14,733 nucleotides of DNA from Pseudonocardia autotrophica (GCF_000717175.1 NZ_JNYD01000056.1:1-14733), one strand, 5' to 3'; positions 1 through 7,763 are shown, numbered from the stretch's first letter. The notes: generated by a model from the sequence alone, not told the origin. Program-made: numbers and translations.

Positions 1-78
1 GACCTCGTCTGGGCGCTGCTCCGTGACAACCGCCGCTTCACCACCGAGGCACCGGCCCCCGCAGCCAACGCGGCTTGA
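1..78 (+). CDS. C-terminal end of an unidentified protein, possibly an IS110-type transposase (partial)
   Basis: Frame 1 is open from the window edge to a TGA at 76-78 and gives 25 residues beginning DLVWALLRDNRRFTTE and ending in an Ala/Pro-rich tail. The tail is consistent in composition with an actinobacterial protein end. The VWALLRDNR-type ending recalls the extreme C-termini of some actinobacterial IS110-family transposases, but that is memory of a short motif, not a domain match. It converges on the P450 gene, whose stop is 57 bases away. The open frame is seen; the identity is a weak inference. Confidence 0.45.
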   Translation, partial: DLVWALLRDNRRFTTEAPAPAANAA

Positions 79-105
79 CACGGTCATTGAAACTCCTCGA
101 GGGGT

Positions 106-141
106 GTCGGCGCTGAGGGGGTCGGCGCCGGGGGTCAGCGC
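106..141. terminator. Possible bidirectional terminator hairpin between convergent genes
   Basis: Between the plus-strand stop at 78 and the minus-strand P450 stop at 135-137 lies GC-rich DNA with an inverted repeat: GCGCTGA at 110-116 and TCAGCGC at 135-141, with a self-complementary CGGCGCCG in the loop. The octamer GTCGGCGC also occurs twice (106-113 and 121-128). The right arm overlaps the P450 stop codon. There is no T-run, so this is only a candidate terminator for the convergent pair. Confidence 0.3.
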
Positions 142-1370
142 TCCGGAGTGAACAGGATCGGCAGCTCGAGCACACCGCGCACCTGGCTGGGGTGCGAGAC
201 GACCTGCTTCTCCGTGTCGATCCGGTAGTCCGGGATCCGCTTGTGCAGCTCCTCGAACACCAGCTGCAGCTCGACGCGCGCGAGGTGCGACCCGAGGCAG
301 CGGTGCGGGCCGGAGCCGAAGGACAGGTGCCGGTTGGGCGTGCGCTCGATGTGCACCACGTCCGGATCGTCGAACTCGCGCCCGTCCCGGTTCGCCCCGG
401 CGAGCACCAGGAGCAGCTGGTCGCCCTCCTTGAGCTCGATCCCGCCGAGGGTGGTGTCGTGCCGGACGCGGCGGCCCGGGGACACCGCGGCCTCGATGCG
501 CAGCATCTCCTCGACCGCCGCCGGGATCAGGGACGGGTCGTCGATCAGCCGCTGCCGCTCGTCGGGCCGGTCGGCCAGGTGCAGCACGGACCAGGCGAGC
601 GTGCCCGTCACTGTGTGGAGGCCGGCGATCAGCAGGAGGAAGAACATGTTGCACAGTTCCTCGTCCGTGAGCGGCCGGACCTGCCCGTCGAGCTCGATCG
701 ACTGGTGCACGATCTTCGCCGTGATGTCCTCGGCCTCCGGGCCGCGCGCCCGGCGGTCGGCGACGACGCCGGCGAAGTAGGCGAACAGCCGCCCGGCCGC
801 GGCCTCGCGGGCGGCGTTGTTCTCCTCCTCGGTGCCGCCCGGCACCCCGCGCAGCGTGGTGTCGGTGGCCTCGGTGAACATCGGCGCGTCGTCGAGCGGC
901 CAGTCCATCAGCGCGAGGAACACGCGCGCCGGCAGCTCGTGGGCGAACTCCGAGATGTACTCGGCGGACCCACGGGAGGCGAACCCGTCGATCAGCTCGT
1001 TGATGATCTCCCGGATCCGCGGCTCCAGGGCTCGCATGCGGGTGGGGTTGAACAGCGGCTGCAGGGCTTTGCGGAAGGCAGTGTGCTCCGGCGGGTCGAC
1101 CTCCAGCGGGAGGAACTTGCCGGCGCCGTGCGGCACGAGGTTGTTGGGGAAGCTGGAGAAGGTCTCGGGGTGCCGCAGTACCTCGTGGATCTCCTCGTAC
1201 CGGGTGACGATCCAGTGGCCGCCGTACTTCTCGGAGTACACCAGCGGCGACCGGTCCGCGATCTCGCGGACCTTCTCGTTGATCCGGTCGGTGGGGAACG
1301 TCAACGCCGGGTCGTAGATGTCGAAGTCGGTCTTCAGGTGCTCGGGGACCGAGGTCAGGCTCGTGGTCAT
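135..1370 (-). CDS. Cytochrome P450 monooxygenase no. 1
   Basis: A 411-residue soluble bacterial P450 of usual length. The haem-ligand loop FGSGPHRCLG puts the axial Cys at about residue 358, and the K-helix ExxR is E288/R291 (EEMLR). In the I helix the expected (A/G)Gx(D/E)T motif reads AGLHT, so the usual acid is His252. The ATG at 1368-1370 is chosen over a start 51 bases upstream because AGGAG lies 9 bases before it and homology to the second P450 begins just after it. That second P450 (10122-11375) is a clear paralogue: PNRHLSFGSGPHRC and FNPTRMRALEPRIRE are identical in both. It needs an electron donor; the 3Fe-4S-type ferredoxin at 8817-9038 is the obvious candidate. The gene is monocistronic with its own promoter. 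The P450 assignment is very secure; the CYP family and substrate are unknown. Confidence 0.96.
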   Translation of the reverse strand: MTTSLTSVPEHLKTDFDIYDPALTFPTDRINEKVREIADRSPLVYSEKYGGHWIVTRYEEIHEVLRHPETFSSFPNNLVPHGAGKFLPLEVDPPEHTAFRKALQPLFNPTRMRALEPRIREIINELIDGFASRGSAEYISEFAHELPARVFLALMDWPLDDAPMFTEATDTTLRGVPGGTEEENNAAREAAAGRLFAYFAGVVADRRARGPEAEDITAKIVHQSIELDGQVRPLTDEELCNMFFLLLIAGLHTVTGTLAWSVLHLADRPDERQRLIDDPSLIPAAVEEMLRIEAAVSPGRRVRHDTTLGGIELKEGDQLLLVLAGANRDGREFDDPDVVHIERTPNRHLSFGSGPHRCLGSHLARVELQLVFEELHKRIPDYRIDTEKQVVSHPSQVRGVLELPILFTPER

Positions 1371-1465
1371 GGTGGGACTCTCCTGTCGGCATTGAGCAGG
1401 GAGGAGCACTGCCGGAAGCATCTCGGCAGGTGCGTTCGGGAGGGTGGGAGCGCCACCGTCGCAGA

Positions 1466-1496
1466 AACCTTATACACCTAGGTTCTGGGGTGTCAA
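1466..1496 (-). promoter_or_regulatory. Promoter of P450 no. 1 with an embedded inverted repeat
   Basis: Read on the minus strand: -35 TTGACA (1496-1491), a 16-base spacer, -10 TATAAG (1474-1469). That is a near-consensus housekeeping promoter about 100 bases before the ATG. Overlaying spacer and -10 is AACCT-N9-AGGTT (1484-1466), a perfect 5-base dyad, which would let a bound repressor block the -10. The promoter at 10084-10114 has the same layout. Confidence 0.7.
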
Positions 1497-1524
1497 GCGC
1501 CACACCCGACGACGTTCGCGCTGG

Positions 1525-1857
1525 TCAGCGCGGTGCACGGCCGAGCTTCCGGCGCCAGTCGTGGGCGCCGAGGAAGCGCACGGCCTTCGCCATGAACTCG
1601 CTCTTGGCGGGCACGACGGGGTACCAGTTCGGCTCGGCCTTGAGCGCGATCCGCTCCTCGACGACCGACTTCCGGCGGCCGTACTTGAGCACCCCGTTCG
1701 CGCCGCCGAACCGCGTCCCCAGCCCGGACCGCTCCCACCCGCCCGTCGGCACCGGCGTCTGGAACGTGGCGATGACGGTATTGTTGACCGACACCGATCC
1801 CGCCTCGATCCGGCGCGAGAGCCGGTCCGCCCGGCGCCGGTCCCTCGTCCACAGGCT
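1525..1857 (-). pseudogene. 5'-truncated aldehyde dehydrogenase remnant (C-terminal part only)
   Basis: The minus-strand frame ending in TGA at 1527-1525 encodes the C-terminal end of an NAD(P)-dependent aldehyde dehydrogenase of the succinate-semialdehyde dehydrogenase type. LWTRDRRRADRLSRRIEAGS is followed by VSVNN, PTGGWERSGLG, GVLKYGRRKSVV and EPNWYPVVP, the order seen at the end of that family. Recognisable sequence starts near 1857; further upstream the frame reads unrelated residues to a stop at 1908-1906. The catalytic Cys and Glu and the Rossmann core are absent, so about 110 of roughly 480-500 residues remain. A GTG at 1794-1792 would start only an 89-residue peptide inside the domain, with no convincing ribosome binding site. 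It sits between the acyl-CoA synthetase gene and the P450 promoter and is most likely a dead fragment. The 81 bases from 1858 to 1938 hold nothing recognisable. Confidence 0.8.
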
Positions 1858-1938
1858 GGAGCGGCCTGGACGAGCTCCAGGAATGACACGAACCGTCGAT
1901 CTGTCTCACAAGCTCGTGCGGGTGACCGATCCCGCTGG

Positions 1939-3456
1939 TCAGCGCACCTTGGCGTAGCGCTCGGAGACGTCCGAGTACTCGTCCCGGATCGCCCGCTTGG
2001 AGATCTTGCCGCTCGGCAGCCGGGGCAGGTCGTCGCGACGCAGCACCACGTAGCGCGGGACCTTGTAGTCGGCCATCTGCGCCCCGCAGGCCTCGATGAT
2101 CGCCGCCTCGGTCACGCTGTCGTCCGCGGTGACGATCGCCGCGGGCGTCTCCCCGAACCGGTCGTCCTTCGCCGCGATCACCGACACCTCGCGCACGCCC
2201 GGGATGCGGCTGATCACGGCCTCGATCTCCACCGGGGAGATGTTGATCCCGCCGGAGATGATCAGGTCCTTCATCCGGTCGACGAAGGTCAGCCGCCCCT
2301 CCGCGTCCCGGACGCCGAGGTCGCCGCTGTGCAGCCACCCGTCCCGGAACGCCCGAGCCGTGGTCTCCGGGTCCTGCCAGTACCCGGGCGAGACGCCCGG
2401 CCCCTTCAGCAGGACCTCGCCCTGCTCCCCCGGCTCGCACTCGCTGCCGTCCGAACGCACGACCTTGAGCTCGGTGAACGCCGAGCCGCTGCCGCAGGAG
2501 TCGGGATGGGTCTCGGCCTCCGACGGCCAGGTGGCCGTCGCGACCCCGCCGGCCTCGGTCATGCCGTAGATCTGGCGGAGCTTCACGCCCTTGCTTCCCC
2601 ACGCCTCCAGCAGCGGCACGGACACCGCAGCGCCACCGACCACCGCGGTCTTGAGGTGCGACAGGTCGGCTTCGGCGAACTCCGGCGCCTTCGCCATCAC
2701 CTCGTAGATCAGCGGCACCCCGAAGATCGTCTCGATCTTGTGCCGGTCGAGCTGGCGGACCGCGCGGGACGGGTCGAGCTGCGCCTCGACGACCAGCGTC
2801 CCGCCGAGGACCACCTGCATGACCAGGCCCCACACCAGGCCCGGCGTGAAGCACAGCGGGAGCAGCAGCAGGCTGCTGCCGCCGGGTCGCAGACCCTCCT
2901 CGCACAGCGACGCCTCGAAGACGATGTCGAGCAGCGTGCGGTTGGTGCAGATGACGCCCTTGGACAGGCCCGTGGAGCCGCTGGTGAACAGCAGCGCGAC
3001 CGGCTCGGCCGGGTCCCGGTCGATCCGGAAATCCTCGTGGCCCGCTCCGCGCAGCGCGGCGAACTCGGGCAACGGGATCGTCTCCACGCTGCTACCGAGC
3101 TCCCGGGCCTGGTCCAGCGTGCCGGCGAACTGCGGGTCGGCGACGACCCCGCGTGCCCCGGAGTCCTGCAGCAGCTTGTGCAGCTCGGCACCGACGAGCC
3201 GGGGGTTCAACGGGACGAGCACCGCCCCCGCCTTCATCACCCCCAGCGCCACGGCGGCCCACTCGGGGGTGTTGCCGCCCAGCAGGCCGACGCGGTCACC
3301 CTCGGCCACGCCGCGCTCGTGCAGGGACCGCGCGACGGCGCCGGACCAGTCCCGGAGGGTGCGGTAGTCCACGGTGTCCTCGCCGAAGACGAGGGCCGTG
3401 CGGTCGCCCTTCGTGCGGGCCCACCAGTGGAGGGCGGATCCGACCGACGTGGCCAT
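1939..3456 (-). CDS. Acyl-CoA synthetase / carboxylate-CoA ligase (ANL superfamily)
   Basis: A 505-residue adenylate-forming enzyme that would activate a carboxylic acid with ATP and CoA in the cytoplasm. The motifs are complete and in order: phosphate-binding loop TSGSTGLSKG (158-167), YGMTE (297-301), GWLHSGD (373-379), hinge and A8 segment DRMKDLIISGGINISPVEIE (393-412), and the catalytic lysine in PSGKISKR (Lys484). The length fits medium-chain, aromatic or cyclic acid ligases. The start ATG at 3456-3454 has GAGGAG about 8 bases upstream. It is the last gene of the block that begins with the Rieske oxygenase, 49 bases after the thiolase-like gene. That context points to activation of an oxygenated acid intermediate or the primary substrate. 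Substrate specificity cannot be read by eye. Confidence 0.93.
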   Translation of the reverse strand: MATSVGSALHWWARTKGDRTALVFGEDTVDYRTLRDWSGAVARSLHERGVAEGDRVGLLGGNTPEWAAVALGVMKAGAVLVPLNPRLVGAELHKLLQDSGARGVVADPQFAGTLDQARELGSSVETIPLPEFAALRGAGHEDFRIDRDPAEPVALLFTSGSTGLSKGVICTNRTLLDIVFEASLCEEGLRPGGSSLLLLPLCFTPGLVWGLVMQVVLGGTLVVEAQLDPSRAVRQLDRHKIETIFGVPLIYEVMAKAPEFAEADLSHLKTAVVGGAAVSVPLLEAWGSKGVKLRQIYGMTEAGGVATATWPSEAETHPDSCGSGSAFTELKVVRSDGSECEPGEQGEVLLKGPGVSPGYWQDPETTARAFRDGWLHSGDLGVRDAEGRLTFVDRMKDLIISGGINISPVEIEAVISRIPGVREVSVIAAKDDRFGETPAAIVTADDSVTEAAIIEACGAQMADYKVPRYVVLRRDDLPRLPSGKISKRAIRDEYSDVSERYAKVR

Positions 3457-3505
3457 GGTGGGGTCTCCTCACGCGTCGTCGCGTACGTCCGGGTTGGGGA
3501 AGGAT

Positions 3506-4684
3506 CTAGAGCACGGCGTCGGAGCCGAACAGCGTGGCGCCGACCGAGGGGGCCATCGGGCCCCCGAGCAGGAGCGACAGGGCCGCGTCCGGCACCTGGT
3601 TCGGCGAGGTGCCGCGGATCTGCCGCACGGCCTCGACGATCAGCCCGAAGCCGTGCACGAACCCCTCGGCGATGTTGCCGCCCGCGGTGTTCACCGGCAG
3701 CGAGCCGTGGGGGGCGATGAGGTTCTCGAACTGCATGACGCGGCCGGCGTCCGGCCCCTTCGGGACGAAGCCGAAGTCGATCAGCGACGCCACGGCGGGC
3801 CCGGAGAAGTTCTCGTAGACCTGCACGACGTCGACCTCGCCGGGCTTCACCCCGGCGCCCTCCCACAGCCGCGCCACCATCGCCGGGTGGAACCCGGCGC
3901 TGGTGTAGGCGAGGTCGTTCTCGACCGACTCCGACCAGTCCGGGCCCGCGCCCTGCACGCCGGAAAGGACGTACGCGGGCTTCTGCCGGAGCTCCCGGGC
4001 CCGCTCGGCGGTGGTGACGAGCACGGCCCCCGCCGCGTCGTTCTCCCGCGAGCAGTCGTAGAGGCGCAGCGGCTCGGAGATCCAGCGGGCGTCGTCGTAC
4101 ACCGCCGGGTCCAGCGGCCTGCCGTACGCGACGGCGTCGGGGTTGTTCTGGGCGTGGTGGTACGCGGCCTGGACCAGCGCCTTCATCGCCGAGGCCGGGA
4201 CCCCGTCGACCTCGAGCATCCGCTGGGTGCGCAGGGCGCAGATCTGGGCCGGCGCGAACACGCCGTGCCCGGAGAGCAGCGGGCCCATGTGCCCCTTGCT
4301 GTAGCTCTGCCGCCCGGCGTCGGCCTCCGAGATGCCGCGGTACACGCAGACCATGTCCGCCTGGCCGGAGGCGACCGCCGCGGACGCCGCGTTGACGGCT
4401 GCGGCCACTCCGCCGCCCCCGCCGCCCCACACCATCGTCGACCAGCGGATCTCCTTGGCGCCCAGGGCCGCGCCGATCGCGAGGCCCTCGTTGTCGTCGT
4501 TGGCGTAGGAGACGAAGCCGTCGATGTCGTGCGCGTCGATCCCGGCGTCCGCAGCGGCGGCGAGAATCGCCTCGAGGGTCAGCTGCGCCGAGCTCTGGGT
4601 GGCCGTGCCGCGCTTGTGGAAGGGCGTGTTGGCGATCCCGACCACGGCCGTGGCGCCGCGGAACGCGCGGTCCCTGCTTGTCAT
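3506..4684 (-). CDS. Thiolase-fold lipid-transfer (SCP2/Ltp-type) protein, probable acyl-CoA aldolase
   Basis: A 392-residue member of the SCP-x/Ltp branch of thiolases. Typical segments are WGGGGGGVAAAVNAASAAVA (86-105), YENFSGP (290-296) and NTAGGNIAEGFVHGFG (332-347). The position that carries the nucleophilic Cys in degradative thiolases is Gly-rich here, and the GHP active-site motif is replaced by GFVHG. It is known that Cys-less Ltp2-type proteins of the steroid side-chain pathway act as retro-aldolases in complex with a DUF35 protein. The DUF35 gene directly upstream, 9 bases away, supports the same role here. Tyr290 lies where such aldolases keep a catalytic tyrosine; Phe342 lies in the second conserved segment, and whether a second tyrosine is needed there must be aligned. 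ATG start with a GAGGG site upstream. The family is secure; aldolase activity is inferred. Confidence 0.9.
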   Translation of the reverse strand: MTSRDRAFRGATAVVGIANTPFHKRGTATQSSAQLTLEAILAAAADAGIDAHDIDGFVSYANDDNEGLAIGAALGAKEIRWSTMVWGGGGGGVAAAVNAASAAVASGQADMVCVYRGISEADAGRQSYSKGHMGPLLSGHGVFAPAQICALRTQRMLEVDGVPASAMKALVQAAYHHAQNNPDAVAYGRPLDPAVYDDARWISEPLRLYDCSRENDAAGAVLVTTAERARELRQKPAYVLSGVQGAGPDWSESVENDLAYTSAGFHPAMVARLWEGAGVKPGEVDVVQVYENFSGPAVASLIDFGFVPKGPDAGRVMQFENLIAPHGSLPVNTAGGNIAEGFVHGFGLIVEAVRQIRGTSPNQVPDAALSLLLGGPMAPSVGATLFGSDAVL

Positions 4685-4693
4685 GTCAGTCCC

Positions 4694-5434
4694 TCACACC
4701 AGTCGCCAGCGGAGCAGCGGGTAGCCCTCCGGGTCCGCGGCGGGTTCGATCTCGCCCTTCACCTCCGCGCCGATGCGCACGTCCGCGCCGTCGCCGTCGA
4801 GCAGCACGCCGAGGATGCGGCGGTTGCCCGCGCCGGGCAGCTCGACGACGACCACGACGTACGGCAGGTGGCCGGTGACCTCCGGTGAGAAGGGCTGCCA
4901 GGTCCGCGTCCAGGAGTAGATCCGCCCGACCGGATCCACCACGGGCCACTCGAGGTCGGTCGCGTGGCACCCCGGGCAGATCGGCCGCGGCGACCAGGTC
5001 CATCGGTCGCAGCGCGGACAGTGCTGCATCCGCAGCTCGCCGCGACGCAGGCCTTCCCAGTGCGGCGCGTCGAGCCCGTCGTCCGACGGGTGCGCCATCG
5101 ACGTGCGCGGCGGGGTGTCCGGGACGTTCCGGACCTGCGTGACCAGCCACGTGCCGTCGAGCTGGATCCACCGCGACCGGAAGACCGCCTCGCCGCCGGT
5201 TCCGGTGTAGCGGATGAAGGCGGAGAACAGGCCGTCCGGGCCCGGCTCGACGTCCAGCAGCTCGGCGGAGTGCATGCCCTCCGGCGGCCGGGCCGAGGCC
5301 AGCAGCTGCCCGACCCGGTCCGGGCGGAAGTCCGCCAGTACGGTGGCGTTGTCGCCGGCGGCGACGGCGTGGCCGTGCCGCTCGACGACCTCGGCCAGGT
5401 CCGCCGGGACGCCCGGGAACTCCTTCGCGGTCAC
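4694..5434 (-). CDS. NTF2/SnoaL-like domain fused to a DUF35 zinc-ribbon/OB-fold domain
   Basis: 246 residues. The first ~105 look like an NTF2/SnoaL-type cone fold: a helical start LAEVVERHGHAVAAGDNATV, then a strand-rich section ending FRSRWIQLDGTWLVTQVRN. The remainder is DUF35: a rubredoxin-like zinc ribbon with Cys139, Cys142, Cys153 and Cys156 (CPRC...CPGC), then an OB fold with the YSWTRTWQPFSPE and PYVVVVVELP strands. DUF35 proteins are partners of thiolase-fold Ltp aldolases and hydratases and bind acyl-CoA. The next gene, 9 bases downstream, is such a thiolase homologue, so the two probably form a complex. In known hydratase-DUF35 proteins the fused domain is MaoC-like; here it is NTF2-like, which is unusual. 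Start GTG at 5434-5432 with GAGGAG upstream; it begins 13 bases after the GNAT gene. Confidence 0.85.
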   Translation of the reverse strand: MTAKEFPGVPADLAEVVERHGHAVAAGDNATVLADFRPDRVGQLLASARPPEGMHSAELLDVEPGPDGLFSAFIRYTGTGGEAVFRSRWIQLDGTWLVTQVRNVPDTPPRTSMAHPSDDGLDAPHWEGLRRGELRMQHCPRCDRWTWSPRPICPGCHATDLEWPVVDPVGRIYSWTRTWQPFSPEVTGHLPYVVVVVELPGAGNRRILGVLLDGDGADVRIGAEVKGEIEPAADPEGYPLLRWRLV

Positions 5435-5447
5435 CCTGTCTCCTCGT

Positions 5448-6431
5448 TCACCGGAGGGCCCAACGGGGCTCGGTCGCCGTGTTGGTCACCGTGTACTGCA
5501 CGTCCGTCTGGTCGTGCATCAGGCCGAGGCTCCGGGCCTCGTGCACCTGCGGGCGGTCCTGTGCGTCGACGGTGATCATCCCGGCCCGGACGCCCGCGTC
5601 GCGCAGCCGCTCGAGGCCGGCGACGAGCAGGGCCCTGACCAGCGGGTCGTCCTCGTGCTCGCGGTCGCCGCCCCGGGTGACCAGCGCGACGAGCCGGCCC
5701 GCGGCGCCCCACTCGGTGGGCTCGCCGGAGCCCGGGTCGATCCACACCGCACCGTCCGGCGCCTTCGCAGGACCGCTGACCAGCAGCTCCGCGTCCGCGG
5801 GCGGCTGATGCCGTCGCCCGCTCGCGGTCCACAGCTCGGCGGCGGCCACGTGCTCAGCCGTGCCGGTCGCCTCGCGCACCTGCGGGCCGCCGGGCTCGGC
5901 GCCCGGGTCGATCTCGCGTCCCGCCCGCAGCGGTATCACCAGCTGCCAGCGGCGCAGGGCCGTCCTGATCCCGTAGCGGCGGAAGCGCAGCGACATGCGC
6001 AGCGCGGCGGGGTGGTTGCCGCGCGCCCACACCTTCAGCGCCCGCACACCCGTGCCGCACCAGCCGTCCGGCTGTCCGAGCTCGAGACCGATCTTCTCGA
6101 CGAGCAGCGTGGTGATGCCGCGCGACCGGTAGTCCGGCCGCACCACGTAGGAGATCTCGCCGATGCCGGCATCCTCACCCTGCAACGGCTCGACGCGCAG
6201 GTAGGCGGCCAGGCTCGGGGCGAGCGGGACGTTGCGGCCCGAGCGCTCGTCCGGCAGGAGCCAGACGAGGAGCTGCGTCGTGCCGGGTTCCGTGTCGTCG
6301 TCGAGGGAGAGCTGCGGGAAGCCCGCCTCGGCATCGGCCTCGGCGGCCTCGCGCAGCATCTCGCGCAGCTCGGCCTCGACCTCGGGCGGGAATCCCTCCC
6401 CGTCCGCCGGGTACCACTCGAAGTCGATCAC
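5448..6431 (-). CDS. Tandem GNAT-family N-acetyltransferase (MshD-like architecture)
   Basis: 327 residues. The N-terminal half carries an acetyl-CoA binding motif A: ISYVVRPDYRSRGIT (93-107), followed by a helix and an NHPAALRMSLRFRRYG segment like those in mycothiol synthase and related actinobacterial tandem GNATs. A second half (about 190-325) looks like a degenerate GNAT repeat without a clear Q/RxxGxG/A loop. The start is GTG at 6431-6429, overlapping the Rieske stop by four bases (GTGA), so translation is probably coupled. Its role among oxygenases and CoA enzymes is unknown; it could acetylate a pathway intermediate or act on a protein or thiol. I do not call it mshD, because the C-terminal half is poorly conserved and the context is catabolic. 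Confidence 0.8.
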   Translation of the reverse strand: MIDFEWYPADGEGFPPEVEAELREMLREAAEADAEAGFPQLSLDDDTEPGTTQLLVWLLPDERSGRNVPLAPSLAAYLRVEPLQGEDAGIGEISYVVRPDYRSRGITTLLVEKIGLELGQPDGWCGTGVRALKVWARGNHPAALRMSLRFRRYGIRTALRRWQLVIPLRAGREIDPGAEPGGPQVREATGTAEHVAAAELWTASGRRHQPPADAELLVSGPAKAPDGAVWIDPGSGEPTEWGAAGRLVALVTRGGDREHEDDPLVRALLVAGLERLRDAGVRAGMITVDAQDRPQVHEARSLGLMHDQTDVQYTVTNTATEPRWALR

Positions 6432-7642
6432 GACGTCAGCTTCTTCAGCTCACGGTGGAAGATCTGGTTCACGTACTCGTTGCGGCCCAGGACCATCCCG
6501 CCCGCGTTCGCGCTCGTCATGCCCGCCTGCGAGCTGCGCAGCAGCGGGAAGTCCTCCTGGTGCAGCACGGCGAGCAGGATCTTCCAGTTCTTGTCCCAGA
6601 TCCGGTTCCAGCGCTCGGAGTCCATGCCGGAGTCCTCGACCGTGGGCACGACCAGGCGCATCTCCATCCGGCAGCGCCCCGGGTCGGTGGGGTGCGGACG
6701 GAAGGTGAGCAGCTCGAAGTGGTCCGGCTGGCGCAGCAGCGTGCTGTTGGGCAGCAGGAAGTGGGTCTCGGTGACGTACTTCGACAGGTCCTCGTCCGGC
6801 GCCGGGGGTTCCTCGAGGAACTTGTCGATCGTCTTGCGCGGCGCGATGAACCGGGCGTGTCGCCCGAAGTCCTCGACCGCCATCACGTTGGTGTGGATGT
6901 GCTTGGCCGCGGTGTTCGGGTGCGCGTACTGGATGTGGTAGCCGTCCAGGAACGCGTCCTGCATGATCTTCCAGTTCACGGGCTCGTCGAAGCCCTCCGC
7001 GCGGGCGGAGACCAGCGTGTCCATCCCGTAGCCGCCGAGGATCTCGTCCATGTCCGGGCCGAGCCAGGCGGCGACGTCGATCTCCGCGTCCGCGTCGTCG
7101 ACCACCCAGACGAACCCGTGGCGCTCCTCGGTGGGCAGTTCGATCAGCCCGAACTTCGAGCGGTCGATCTCGCCGAAGGTGTTGTCCCGAGTGATCGCCC
7201 GCAGCGAGCCGTCCGTGTCGTAGGACCAGCGGTGGTAGCCGCAGGAGAACAGCCGGCACCGGCCCTTCTCCTGCTCCTCCAGCAGCGCCCCGCGGTGCCG
7301 GCAGAGGTTCACGAAGCTCTTGACCGAGCCGTCCTTCTGCCGCACGACGATGATCTTGTTGCGCGGCATCTGCAGCGTGAGGAAGTCGTTCGGCTTCGGG
7401 ATCTCGCTGCCGTGGCAGACGATCGACGGGACGCGCCCGAAGACCGCGTCGCGCTCGCGGCGCGCGATCTCCGGGTCGGTGAACTCGACGGCCGTGAAGC
7501 CGTTGACCCCGTCGAACTCGTCGGTGCTGTCGTTGCGGATGTGGTCGAGCGCCCGCCGGATCCGGTCGTTGCGCGGGGCGTGGGGCCTGCGCTCCTCGCC
7601 CGTCGCCGGCCCGGTGGTCGGCACGGTGTCCTGAATGGTCAT
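6428..7642 (-). CDS. Rieske non-haem iron oxygenase, alpha subunit
   Basis: 404 residues, the normal length for ring-hydroxylating oxygenase alpha subunits. The Rieske 2Fe-2S ligands are Cys114-x-His116 and Cys134-x2-His137 (CRHRG...CGYHRW). The mononuclear iron site is His236 and His241 in LDGYHIQYAH with the third ligand Asp364 in EDFPLL. Asp233, three residues before His236, matches the bridging Asp that links the two metal sites in naphthalene dioxygenase-type enzymes. No beta subunit gene is present, so a homotrimeric alpha-only enzyme is likely. Electrons would come from the FMN/2Fe-2S reductase encoded just upstream (7764-8732). The start ATG at 7642-7640 has a strong AGGAGG site. The reaction could be mono- or dihydroxylation of an aromatic or alicyclic acid; the substrate is unknown. 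First gene of the downstream block. Confidence 0.95.
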   Translation of the reverse strand: MTIQDTVPTTGPATGEERRPHAPRNDRIRRALDHIRNDSTDEFDGVNGFTAVEFTDPEIARRERDAVFGRVPSIVCHGSEIPKPNDFLTLQMPRNKIIVVRQKDGSVKSFVNLCRHRGALLEEQEKGRCRLFSCGYHRWSYDTDGSLRAITRDNTFGEIDRSKFGLIELPTEERHGFVWVVDDADAEIDVAAWLGPDMDEILGGYGMDTLVSARAEGFDEPVNWKIMQDAFLDGYHIQYAHPNTAAKHIHTNVMAVEDFGRHARFIAPRKTIDKFLEEPPAPDEDLSKYVTETHFLLPNSTLLRQPDHFELLTFRPHPTDPGRCRMEMRLVVPTVEDSGMDSERWNRIWDKNWKILLAVLHQEDFPLLRSSQAGMTSANAGGMVLGRNEYVNQIFHRELKKLTS

Positions 7643-7699
7643 CGTCGCCTCCTGGCTCCGCGCGCCCTTGCGCCGCGGCTCGGGAAGTCGTTCGGTCGT

Positions 7700-7720
7700 A
7701 ATCCTACAGGCTTAAGGTTT
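7700..7720 (-). promoter_or_regulatory. Possible regulatory dyad upstream of the Rieske gene block
   Basis: The 121-base gap between the reductase stop (7764) and the Rieske start (7642) has an AT-richer island. On the minus strand it holds AACCT-TAAGCCTGT-AGGAT (7719-7701), the same half-site, spacing and orientation as the dyads at 1466-1484 and 10084-10102, with one change in the right arm. A -10-like TAGGAT (7706-7701) overlaps it, but no good -35 is visible, so it may be weak, activator-dependent or not a promoter. Confidence 0.45.
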
Positions 7721-7763
7721 ACCACGCGAGGGCTCTCTCCACACCACCCTCCCACCTGCGTGT

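Noticed and set aside
92..105. ACTCCTCGAGGGGT palindrome as a terminator
   Set aside because: It has no loop bases between the arms, so a hairpin would be short and weak.
1909..1938. TGACC/GGTCA repeat after the acyl-CoA synthetase as its terminator
   Set aside because: Only a five-base stem with a nine-base loop and no T-run; too weak to call.
1444..3720. 758-codon plus-strand open frame over the acyl-CoA synthetase
   Set aside because: Crosses a promoter, a pseudogene and a well-supported gene; composition typical of antisense frames in GC-rich DNA and no recognisable motif.
3237..4430. Long Arg/Gly-rich minus-strand frame overlapping the thiolase-like gene
   Set aside because: It is an out-of-frame shadow; the SCP2-type thiolase frame over the same bases has family motifs and a ribosome binding site.
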